Source: Alphaproteobacteria bacterium MarineAlpha5_Bin5 (lineage in GTDB: Bacteria; Pseudomonadota; Alphaproteobacteria; HIMB59; GCA-002718135). Taken from it: 53,984 nucleotides of DNA. Shown in pieces: positions 44,397-52,380 of this stretch (the first letter of the stretch is position 1; every line of letters starts with the position of its first letter). Under the pieces are notes generated by a model, which worked only from the letters and a program-made list of their open reading frames with translations, did not search any database and was not told the DNA's origin. The position numbers and the translations under genes are program-made. Where the stretch lies: contig PTKZ01000011.1 in the NCBI GenBank assembly GCA_002938205.1, positions 1 to 53,984 on the forward strand, read 5' to 3'.

Positions 44397-45839
44397 CTAA
44401 TTATTAATGTCTAAAGGAGATAGATAATCCACCATTTTAATTTTTTTTACAAGTTTTAGGTCATTCCATGAAGCTAATTCTAATAATTCTTTACTTAAAT
44501 TACCTTGTGATACAGCATAGTGGTGTTCATGACCCATCATATTCAAAGTATTAATTAAATCTCTAGATGAAATTTTTTCTCTGTTTAAGTAAATATTTTT
44601 GAACCAACCTCTTGTTCCATCATAACCTTTATTTGTATGTTCAAATATTTCAGAATTAATTATTAATATTCTTTCACAATTATTACCAAGATAAGTTGTA
44701 GTAGTAGTTTGAGGTTTAAAAACTTGATCACCTGCTATACCGTATTTCTTATCGGTTTTTCTACCAAGAGTTGAATGATCAACCCACTTAATACCATCAT
44801 TATTTGCAAAATGTCTAGGAGTAACTCCACAATGCCACATTAAAACTGAATCTGAAACATCATCAAAAGTTGCTAAGTCCAATAAAGTAGATGATTGATT
44901 AGAATTACTTAAATAATTTAAAAGTAACATTGAAATTGATCCTTGAACATCTCCTTCACAAGATACAGCTATTCCATCTTCACTTCCCATCCAACTATAT
45001 GCCATACAAGGTACTATTCCATATAATTCTTGAAATTGTGACCAACATTGTACAGCCATTGAATTCCAATTATTTTCATTTTTGATTTGTTTTAAAGCAA
45101 AATATACTCTTGTAACTTTATTAAAGGATTCTTCTTCTGAAACACTAATACTTGTAGCAGCTTCTTTTATTTTATTAATTTCATCATCTATTATTTTTTG
45201 TTCAAAACTTTTAGCTTTATCTACAACTTCTTTAATAGATGTTGTTTCTATTGTGACTCCTATATTTTTTTTTACTAAATTATTATCAACTATCATGTTA
45301 TCAAATCCAGGAGATATACCTCCAATTAGACCAATTTTTGAGTTTTGAATTTTTTTTAAAGCAATAAGTGATTTTATAGTTATTAAAAATTTTTGAATAA
45401 ATTCTTCGGTATTTGCATAATTATAAAACCATTTTGTTTTAATATTTTTATCTACTAATAATTTTTTTATAATACCTAAAAAATGACTAGTAGAAACAAG
45501 AGAGTGGAGCTTAACATCACCTTCATTTTCTTTATCTGGCACTGCCCATATCCCAATTTTATTTGAGATATTACATAGCGGATATAGTTGATCTCCAGCA
45601 CTACATGAGCTTGTTTGTATTAATAAAAAATCAATTTTATTTTTAAAGAATTTTTCAGCTTCTATTGCTTCATCTTTGGAAAAAATTGTTTTGTTGAAAG
45701 AGATTAGATTAACATCAAAGTTTTTTAATAAATTTTGTAAATGATGTTCAGAATTTACTCTTACTTTTTGTTCTTCTGCATAATATGGTGCTATAGCTGT
45801 AGCAACAAAACCAATATTTAATTTAACAGTCATTAACAT
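44397..45839 (-). CDS. L-fucose/L-arabinose isomerase-like protein
   Basis: A 480-aa protein of the fucose isomerase-like superfamily. The Mn-binding residues appear as Glu in CEGDVQGSISMLLLN, Asp in DDVSDSVLMWHCG, and a His in MMGHEHHYAVSQGN near the end. QTSSCSAGDQLYPLC and GGISPGFDNMIVDN are further family-like blocks. It should convert an aldose to a ketose, which fits arabinose released by GH51, but several related folds act on other sugars. It is the first gene of the minus-strand transcript and diverges from the E1 dehydrogenase operon. Confidence 0.83.
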   Translation of the reverse strand: MLMTVKLNIGFVATAIAPYYAEEQKVRVNSEHHLQNLLKNFDVNLISFNKTIFSKDEAIEAEKFFKNKIDFLLIQTSSCSAGDQLYPLCNISNKIGIWAVPDKENEGDVKLHSLVSTSHFLGIIKKLLVDKNIKTKWFYNYANTEEFIQKFLITIKSLIALKKIQNSKIGLIGGISPGFDNMIVDNNLVKKNIGVTIETTSIKEVVDKAKSFEQKIIDDEINKIKEAATSISVSEEESFNKVTRVYFALKQIKNENNWNSMAVQCWSQFQELYGIVPCMAYSWMGSEDGIAVSCEGDVQGSISMLLLNYLSNSNQSSTLLDLATFDDVSDSVLMWHCGVTPRHFANNDGIKWVDHSTLGRKTDKKYGIAGDQVFKPQTTTTTYLGNNCERILIINSEIFEHTNKGYDGTRGWFKNIYLNREKISSRDLINTLNMMGHEHHYAVSQGNLSKELLELASWNDLKLVKKIKMVDYLSPLDINN

Positions 45840-45929
45840 TTTATTTAATGTTATATTAACTTTATTGTCAATTATTATATATTGACATTAATTTTATTGC
45901 TGTTTTAATATTAAAAAATAATAGTATTT
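45840..45929. promoter_or_regulatory. divergent promoter region with symmetric -35 repeat
   Basis: TGTCAAT (45866-45872) and ATTGACA (45881-45887) form an inverted repeat with an 8-nt spacer. Each arm contains a perfect TTGACA -35 box, one per strand. On the plus strand a TTTAAT/TTAATA -10-like box follows after 16-17 nt (45904-45910); on the minus strand TTAAAT occurs at the equivalent distance. One regulator bound here would control both operons. Confidence 0.6.
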
Positions 45930-46916
45930 ATGAATATTGATCAAAATAAACTAAAATGGATTTATAAAAAATTATTTACTATTAGATTTTTTGAAGAGAA
46001 AATAAAAAAAATAGCTAAAGAAAAATTAGTACCTGGGTATTTACATACATGTATTGGCTCTGAAGCAATTTGTGTTGGAGTTATGTCAGCATTAAATGAA
46101 GATGACTGGATATCTAGTACATACAGAAACCATGGACATGCAATTGCAAAAAACTGTGAGCTTAAAGAAATTACTTCTGAAATATTTGGAAGAAAAACTG
46201 GTATTTGTAAAGGCAAAGGTGGGAGCATGCATATAAGTGACTTTAATAAAGGTATGCTTGGCTCCTTTGGAATAGTTGCTGCAGGTCCTCCGGTAGTTTT
46301 AGGAGCCGCATTACAAGAAAAAATAAATAAAGGTTCTAAAAATTCAGTTACTTTTTTTGGTGATGGAGCAATTCACAATGGTGCTTTTCATGAAGCTGCT
46401 GGTTTAGCTAAGTTATGGGATATTCCAATGCTTTTTGTATGTGAAAATAATGGTTATGCAGAAGCAACAGCAACTGATTGGCATTTAAATACTAAAAATT
46501 TATCTGACATTTCTAGAGCTTATAATATGATTTCTTATCGCGGGGATGGTAATAATGTTTTTGAAGTTCGTGAAATTACGCAAAATGCTTTAAATGAATC
46601 AATAAAAAAAAATACTCCTATTTTTTTAGAATTTAAAAATTATAGATTTTCAGGTCAATATGAAGGTGATACACAATTATATCAACCTTTAGAAGAAATT
46701 AATGAAGCTAAAAAAACAGATCCCATTAAAATAGCAATAGAAAAAGCTAATGATTATAAATTGTCATCTATTGAAATTAATAATTTTAAAAAACAAGCAT
46801 TAGACGAAGTTGAAGAAGCATTTAAATTTGCTGAAACTCAACCTTGGCCTGAACCAGAAGACTCTTTAAACGATGTATATGTTAACTATCCTAAAAATTT
46901 AATATTAAAAGTATGA
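45930..46916 (+). CDS. pyruvate/acetoin dehydrogenase-type E1 alpha
   Basis: A 328-aa TPP-dependent E1 alpha subunit. The thiamine-diphosphate motif GDGAIHNGAFHEAAGLAKLWD to CENNGYAEATAT is complete, and STYRNHGHAIAK and GKGGSMHIS fit AcoA/PdhA. It pairs with the next gene. No lipoyl E2 or E3 gene follows, so the complex must borrow E2/E3 or it decarboxylates in another way. First gene of the operon downstream of the divergent promoter. Confidence 0.92.
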   Translation: MNIDQNKLKWIYKKLFTIRFFEEKIKKIAKEKLVPGYLHTCIGSEAICVGVMSALNEDDWISSTYRNHGHAIAKNCELKEITSEIFGRKTGICKGKGGSMHISDFNKGMLGSFGIVAAGPPVVLGAALQEKINKGSKNSVTFFGDGAIHNGAFHEAAGLAKLWDIPMLFVCENNGYAEATATDWHLNTKNLSDISRAYNMISYRGDGNNVFEVREITQNALNESIKKNTPIFLEFKNYRFSGQYEGDTQLYQPLEEINEAKKTDPIKIAIEKANDYKLSSIEINNFKKQALDEVEEAFKFAETQPWPEPEDSLNDVYVNYPKNLILKV

Positions 46917-47929
46917 CAATTTTAACTGTTAAAGAAGCAATCAACCAAGCATTAGTAGAGTCATTTACAAATGATAAAAATGTTATTTTAATGGGTGAAG
47001 ATATAGCTGGCGGTAAAGGTAGAGAGCAATATCAAGGAACTCAAGATGCTTGGGGCGGTCCTTTTGGAGTAACTCAAGGTTTGTTAACTAAATTTGGACC
47101 AGAAAGAGTAAGAGATACAACAATAGCTGAAGCAGGTTTTTTTGGAGCAGCAGTTGGTGCTGCTATGACTGGATTAAGACCAATAGTAGAATTAATGTAT
47201 GTAGATTTTGCAGGAGTGTGTTTTGATCAATTAATGAATCAAGCAGCAAAAATGAGATATATGTTTGGAGGAAAACAAAATGTTCCAATGGTAGTTAGAA
47301 CTGTAGTTGGTGCAGGTTTTAGAGCTGGTAGTGAACATTCACAAACTCTTTATAGCCTATATACTCATATTCCAGGTCTGAAAGTTGTTGCTCCTTATGA
47401 TGCAATAGATGCGAAAGGGTTATTGCTGTCATCTATAATAGATAATGATCCTGTGATTTTTATGGAACACAAAAGATTGTATATGAGTAAATGTGAAGTT
47501 CCAGAAAATCTTAAACCAATTCCTCTAGGGAAGGGTAGGATAAGAAAAAAGGGTAAAGATATTACAATTGTAGCAATTCAAAGAATGAATTTATTTGCTG
47601 AAGAAGCTGCAAATATTCTTGTTGATGAAGGTGTTGAATGTGAAATTATAGATCCTCGAACTTATTCACCACTTGATGAGGCATTACTTTATGAATCAGT
47701 AAAAAAAACTGGCAAAGTTATTATAATTGATGAATCTAATCCTAAATGTTCACTTGCATCTGAGATTTCATCTTTAATTTCAGAAAATTGCTTTAGTGAT
47801 TTAAAAGCACCAATATTAAAGCTAACTGCCCCACATACTCCAGTTCCTTTTAGTCCTCCAATGGAAGATTTTTATATTCCATCAACAAAAAAAATAATTA
47901 AATCAATAAAAACTATTTTAAAATATTAA
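46913..47929 (+). CDS. pyruvate/acetoin dehydrogenase-type E1 beta
   Basis: A 338-aa transketolase-like E1 beta subunit. VILMGEDIAGGKGREQYQG, DTTIAEAGFFGAAVGAAMTGLRP and GAGFRAGSEHSQTLYSLYTH are the usual blocks, with the C-terminal IIDPRTYSPLDE. It starts in the ATGA overlap with the alpha gene, so the two are made in equal amounts. Pyruvate, acetoin and branched-chain types cannot be told apart with certainty. Confidence 0.92.
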   Translation: MTILTVKEAINQALVESFTNDKNVILMGEDIAGGKGREQYQGTQDAWGGPFGVTQGLLTKFGPERVRDTTIAEAGFFGAAVGAAMTGLRPIVELMYVDFAGVCFDQLMNQAAKMRYMFGGKQNVPMVVRTVVGAGFRAGSEHSQTLYSLYTHIPGLKVVAPYDAIDAKGLLLSSIIDNDPVIFMEHKRLYMSKCEVPENLKPIPLGKGRIRKKGKDITIVAIQRMNLFAEEAANILVDEGVECEIIDPRTYSPLDEALLYESVKKTGKVIIIDESNPKCSLASEISSLISENCFSDLKAPILKLTAPHTPVPFSPPMEDFYIPSTKKIIKSIKTILKY

Positions 47930-47933
47930 TAAA

Positions 47934-49043
47934 ATGCCAATACCTTCTAATATTATTTCAAAATTTCCAAAATTGTCTAAAGAAAAACTTATCAATAATT
48001 TACAATTACCAGTTGGTAAAAATAAATTAATATTAGATACTGACACAGCAAATGAAATAGATGATCAATTTGCACTTACATGGGCTTTATTATCAAAAGA
48101 TAAAATAGACCTTTTAGGAGTTACAGCAGAACCATACTCCTTTCAACACCACAAAGAAGAATTATTAGAAGTATATAATATAATTAAATCAAATAAAGAA
48201 ATTACAAATGATAATAATGAATTAATCATGAATTACAAAAGTTGGGTCAATGGTTTAATTGAATCAAATATAGATCCTAATGATATTTATTTTGATACAC
48301 CAACAGAAGGCGTTGAAAAAAGTTATCAAGAAATTATAAATGTTTTTGCAAAATTAAATATCTCACATGAAGGTAAAGTATTTAAAGGTTCAAAAACTTA
48401 TTTGAAAGATTTTAATGAACCTATAATTTCAGAATCAAGTGAATTTATAATTAATACTTGTTTGAAATATCCGAATGAAAAAATTTATATTTGTGCTATT
48501 GGATGTCTAACAAATATTGCTTCAGCAATCTTAATTAATCCAAATATAATAAATAACTTGGTAGTTGTATGGACATCTGGTTATCCAACAAATAGCTTAA
48601 ATAACAACAAAAATTCACTAAATTTAGTTCAAGATGTGTTGTCATCACAACTAATATTTGAATGCGGAGTAGCGAATGTATACTTACCAGGATTCAATGT
48701 TGGTGCGCAACTAACTTTATCTCTTCCTGATATGAAAGAATTTGTAAAAGGAAGAGGTGAAATTGGTAATTATTTGTATCATTTATATACTAATAATCCG
48801 TTACACAAACAAAGAGGTGTACAGGATCAAACTTGGAGAACTTGGGTTATATGGGATGTAATAAATATAGCCTGGATGATCGAATCATCCTGGGTGCCAA
48901 CTCATATAGTAAATACTCCATATTTGACAAATGATTTATATTGGAAACAAAGAGATAATTCACAAATCATGAGAGAAGCTTTTGGAGTAAATAGAGATGA
49001 AATATTTCATGATTTTTTCAAAAAAATTGAAATGCTTAAATGA
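47934..49043 (+). CDS. nucleoside hydrolase-like protein
   Basis: A 369-aa protein of the inosine-uridine nucleoside N-ribohydrolase superfamily. The calcium-binding Asp cluster is DTDTANEIDDQF (Asp35, 37, 43, 44) and GVTAEPYSF follows. The final metal-binding Asp is probably in WDVINIAWM, but the His that precedes it in classical nucleoside hydrolases (H-D-P-L) is not seen. It may therefore cleave another N- or O-glycosidic bond. It is 4 nt after the E1 beta gene and overlaps the next gene by four bases. Confidence 0.82.
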   Translation: MPIPSNIISKFPKLSKEKLINNLQLPVGKNKLILDTDTANEIDDQFALTWALLSKDKIDLLGVTAEPYSFQHHKEELLEVYNIIKSNKEITNDNNELIMNYKSWVNGLIESNIDPNDIYFDTPTEGVEKSYQEIINVFAKLNISHEGKVFKGSKTYLKDFNEPIISESSEFIINTCLKYPNEKIYICAIGCLTNIASAILINPNIINNLVVVWTSGYPTNSLNNNKNSLNLVQDVLSSQLIFECGVANVYLPGFNVGAQLTLSLPDMKEFVKGRGEIGNYLYHLYTNNPLHKQRGVQDQTWRTWVIWDVINIAWMIESSWVPTHIVNTPYLTNDLYWKQRDNSQIMREAFGVNRDEIFHDFFKKIEMLK

Positions 49044-49876
49044 AAATTGGAGTACATTCAGCAACATTTGTTAAAGATTGGAGTGAAGATATAACTCCTT
49101 ATATAATTCAATGTAAGGAAGCTGGATATAATTGTGTTGAAGTATCTTTATTAGGTCAAACATATAAAAATGCTGAAAAAATTTATCATTTAGCCAAAGA
49201 ATTAAATATTATAATTACTTGTACGACTGGCTTAGCTCAAGATGAGGATATTTCAAGTGATAATTCAGAAGTTAGGATGAATGGTATTAAAGCTCTTAAA
49301 AAAGCTATTGAAATAACTTCTATAATGGGTTCATCAATTTTAACAGGGGTAATTCATTGTGCTTGGGGTATAAGTAAATCTAAAGGTAAAAATAAACAAG
49401 ATAAGTATAAATATTCATCAGATTCAATAAAAGAAACAACTTCAATATTAGAGAATAATAAAATTAAACTAGGTATAGAACCTTTAAATAGATATGAAAC
49501 AGATTTTATAAATACTGTAGATGAAGGTTTAAAATTATGTTCGCTAATAAATCATCCTAATGTGGGTTTGTTATTAGATGTTTACCACATGAATATAGAA
49601 GAAAAAGATATTTCAAAATCTATTATTAATGCAAAAAATAAACTTTTTCATTTTCATGTAGCAGAAAATGATAGAGGAATACCTGGAACTGGTTCTATTA
49701 AATGGGAAAAAATATTTAATGCCCTCAAAGAAATTAATTACGATGAATATGTTACATTAGAAATGTTTATTCAAGCAAATCAAAATACAAGTAAAGATTT
49801 ATTTACATGGAGAAATATCGAAGAAGATGTTTTTAATGCAATTTCAAAATCATTTGAGTTTTTAAATAAATATTAA
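49040..49876 (+). CDS. ketose 3-epimerase-like sugar isomerase
   Basis: A 278-aa TIM-barrel protein of the xylose-isomerase-like superfamily, closest in pattern to D-tagatose/D-psicose 3-epimerases. Metal-site residues appear as IEPLNRYETD (Glu), LLDVYHMNIEE (Asp, His), HFHVAENDRGIPGTGSIKW (His) and TLEMF (Glu). It should epimerise or isomerise a free ketose. The neighbours DhaL and DhaK suggest its product is a short ketose that is then phosphorylated. Confidence 0.85.
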   Translation: MKIGVHSATFVKDWSEDITPYIIQCKEAGYNCVEVSLLGQTYKNAEKIYHLAKELNIIITCTTGLAQDEDISSDNSEVRMNGIKALKKAIEITSIMGSSILTGVIHCAWGISKSKGKNKQDKYKYSSDSIKETTSILENNKIKLGIEPLNRYETDFINTVDEGLKLCSLINHPNVGLLLDVYHMNIEEKDISKSIINAKNKLFHFHVAENDRGIPGTGSIKWEKIFNALKEINYDEYVTLEMFIQANQNTSKDLFTWRNIEEDVFNAISKSFEFLNKY

Positions 49877-49877
49877 T

Positions 49878-50480
49878 ATGATTAAAAATTATGATAATTG
49901 GATCAAAAAATCCTGTCAAAACATAAATAATATTTATCATGAATTAGATGATTTAGATCAAAAAATAGGTGATGGAGATCATGGCACAACAATATTAAAA
50001 GGGTTAAAAGAAGCTGAAAAAATTTTCAAAGAAAATATAGAAAATTCATTAGATGTAATAATGTCAATTGTTGCAAAACAAATGAGACTAGTTATGGGAG
50101 GTTCGTCTGGCATATTAATGTCTATTTTTTTTTATGAATCTGGTAAAATCAATCCTTATAATATATCTCTATCTATAGTTACTATTTTTCAAAATACCGT
50201 GAATAAAATAAAAAAAACAGGGAAAGTTAATGTAGGGGATAAAAGTATTTTAGATGTTTACGTCCCTTTATTAGATTACTTAAATACTGATATTGAAATT
50301 GATAAAAATTTAGATTCAATTAATAAAATTATTAAAAGTTCTTCAGAAAGTACAATCAATATGGAGGCAAAAGTAGGCAGAGCTAAATTTCTTGAAAAAA
50401 AAGGTCTAGGAATTATTGATCCTGGAGCTTATTCAACTTCTATTATTTTAAAAGAATTTTTTAATTCTTTATATAAATGA
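49878..50480 (+). CDS. dhaL: dihydroxyacetone kinase L subunit (DhaL-like)
   Basis: A 200-aa ADP/ATP-binding subunit. The metal-nucleotide loop LDQKIGDGDHGTT (27-38) and the end GRAKFLEKKGLGIIDPGAYS are hallmarks. It overlaps the dhaK start by four bases and comes before it. No PTS-type phosphotransferase DhaM is near, so it would have to use ATP directly, as fused DhaK-DhaL enzymes do. Substrate could be dihydroxyacetone or a C4 ketose such as erythrulose. Confidence 0.9.
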   Translation: MIKNYDNWIKKSCQNINNIYHELDDLDQKIGDGDHGTTILKGLKEAEKIFKENIENSLDVIMSIVAKQMRLVMGGSSGILMSIFFYESGKINPYNISLSIVTIFQNTVNKIKKTGKVNVGDKSILDVYVPLLDYLNTDIEIDKNLDSINKIIKSSSESTINMEAKVGRAKFLEKKGLGIIDPGAYSTSIILKEFFNSLYK

Positions 50481-51475
50481 AAAAAATTATTAATAAAAAA
50501 AATGAGATAGTTGATGATATGCTCATGGGATACGTTAAAGCTCATAGTGATAGAGTTAAATTCTCTTCAAAAAATAATAGAATTATATTAAGGAAAATAA
50601 AAAAAAATGAAAATAAAACTTCATTGTTAATAGGAAATGGTTCAGGTCATGAACCAATTGCCGTAGGGTGGATAGGTGAAGGCTTATTAGATGCAAACGT
50701 TGTTGGAGATATATTTGCTGCTCCATCTGGTGATTTAATTTTAGAGGGTATTAAAGAATTTAAAAATAATAAAGGAGTTATTCTTTTAATTTCTAATCAT
50801 GCAGGCGATGTAATGAATGGAGAATTAGCAATTGAATTAGCTCAAAATTCAAAAATCAATGTATCAAGTCTTATTATGTATGATGATATTGCTTCTGCAC
50901 CTAAAGGAAATGAAGATCAAAGAAGGGGAGGTGCTGGAACTACTTTTGTTTATAAAATTTTAGGAGCATTATCTGAAAAAGGCGCTGATAAAGACGAGTT
51001 GTTAACTTTAGGTGAAGATGTGATAAATAATACAAGAACATTATCGGTAGCTGTATCATCTGGCATTTCACCAATAACAGAAAAAAAAATATTTGAATTA
51101 GATGAAGATGAAATATTTATTGGTATGGGTGTGCATGGTGAATCAGGATATGGAAGACAGAAAATATCTTCTTCTAAAAATATAATTAAATTTATGATGG
51201 ATAAAATTTTTGATGATTATAGCTATAATAAAAATGATATTGTTATTCCCTTTGTGAATGGATCAGGATCAACAACTTTAATGGAATTACTAATTATTTA
51301 TAAAGATATTGAAGAATATTTAACAAAATATAATATAAATTCATTTAAACCATTAGTTAATGAATATATTACTACACAAGATAGTGCAGGTTTTTCAATA
51401 TCACTTTTAAAATCAAATGATATAATGAGGGAATTATGGAAAGAACCTTGCTCTGCTCCTTATTTTCATATTTAA
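50477..51475 (+). CDS. dhaK: dihydroxyacetone kinase K subunit (DhaK-like)
   Basis: A 332-aa substrate-binding subunit. The catalytic residues are present: H58 in NGSGHEP, D111 in NHAGDVMNGE, and H220 in GMGVHGESG, which forms the covalent hemiaminal with the ketose in known DhaK proteins. GWIGEGLLDANVVGDIFAAP differs from the PTS type. Together with DhaL it completes a split, probably ATP-dependent ketose kinase. Confidence 0.9.
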   Translation: MKKIINKKNEIVDDMLMGYVKAHSDRVKFSSKNNRIILRKIKKNENKTSLLIGNGSGHEPIAVGWIGEGLLDANVVGDIFAAPSGDLILEGIKEFKNNKGVILLISNHAGDVMNGELAIELAQNSKINVSSLIMYDDIASAPKGNEDQRRGGAGTTFVYKILGALSEKGADKDELLTLGEDVINNTRTLSVAVSSGISPITEKKIFELDEDEIFIGMGVHGESGYGRQKISSSKNIIKFMMDKIFDDYSYNKNDIVIPFVNGSGSTTLMELLIIYKDIEEYLTKYNINSFKPLVNEYITTQDSAGFSISLLKSNDIMRELWKEPCSAPYFHI

Positions 51476-51492
51476 ATATTAATTCATATTAA

Positions 51493-52380
51493 ATGAAAAA
51501 TATAGGTTTCATAGGAGTAGGAACAATGGGTTGCCCAATGGCTTCCAACATATTACGAAATAATTATAATTTATCTTTTTATGACCCTTATGCAAATAAA
51601 GAAAATATAAAAAAATTATTTGATTTAGGTGCAATAGAGAAATCATCTATCGCTGATTTATGTATAAAAAATGAAATAATTATTTCTATGTTACCAAATG
51701 GTAATGATGTAAAAGATATTGCATTGGGAAAAGATAGTATTATCAATCAAAGCAATAAAGACTTAATATTTATAGATATGAGTACAATCCTTCCTTCAGA
51801 TTCTATTTATATTAATAAAAAATTATTTGAAAAAAATATTGAAATGTTTGATGCTCCTGTTGGTAGACTGGTCAGTAACGCTATTGATGGAACTCTACTT
51901 ATAATGGTAGGTGGAAATAAAAATAATTTTACTAAAATTGAAGAAATTTTAAAATGTATGGGTAGTGATGTAGTTTATTGTGGTAAATCTGGCTCAGGCA
52001 GTACCATGAAAATTATTAATAATTACATGTCTATTGTTTCAAATATAGTAACAGCAGAAACTTTATCATTAGTTCATAAATCTGGTATTGATAGAGATCT
52101 GGCAATTAAACTGATGTCAACTACAGCCGCAGGTAAGGGTCACATGAATGTTAGCTATCCTTTAAAAGTTTTTAAAAATGATATTGGACCAGGATTTAAA
52201 AATATTTTAGCTCTAAAAGATTTGAAATTAGCAATAGAGCATGCTGAAAAAGAAAATATTGATTTAGTATCTGGGAAAGAGGTTTTAAAAGTTTATGAAA
52301 AAGCTGTTAAAGGTAAATATAAAGATCTAGATTGGACAGCTATGTTTAATTATATTAAAGAAATAAATAATCTTGATTAG
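51493..52380 (+). CDS. NAD(P)-dependent beta-hydroxyacid dehydrogenase
   Basis: A 295-aa member of the 3-hydroxyisobutyrate/tartronate-semialdehyde reductase family. GFIGVGTMGCPMASNIL is the Rossmann loop, FDAPVGRLVSNAIDGTLLIM the substrate block, and the catalytic Lys lies in GSTMKIINNYMSIV. It is 17 nt downstream of dhaK and overlaps the next gene by 8 nt. In this context a sugar-acid or hydroxyacid substrate is more likely than 3-hydroxyisobutyrate. Confidence 0.9.
   Translation: MKNIGFIGVGTMGCPMASNILRNNYNLSFYDPYANKENIKKLFDLGAIEKSSIADLCIKNEIIISMLPNGNDVKDIALGKDSIINQSNKDLIFIDMSTILPSDSIYINKKLFEKNIEMFDAPVGRLVSNAIDGTLLIMVGGNKNNFTKIEEILKCMGSDVVYCGKSGSGSTMKIINNYMSIVSNIVTAETLSLVHKSGIDRDLAIKLMSTTAAGKGHMNVSYPLKVFKNDIGPGFKNILALKDLKLAIEHAEKENIDLVSGKEVLKVYEKAVKGKYKDLDWTAMFNYIKEINNLD

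Noticed and set aside
50477-51475. Possible loss of the catalytic His in DhaK (LSVAVSSGISP region)
   Set aside because: The substrate-binding His lies in GVHGESG (H220) and is present; the region first suspected does not carry it.
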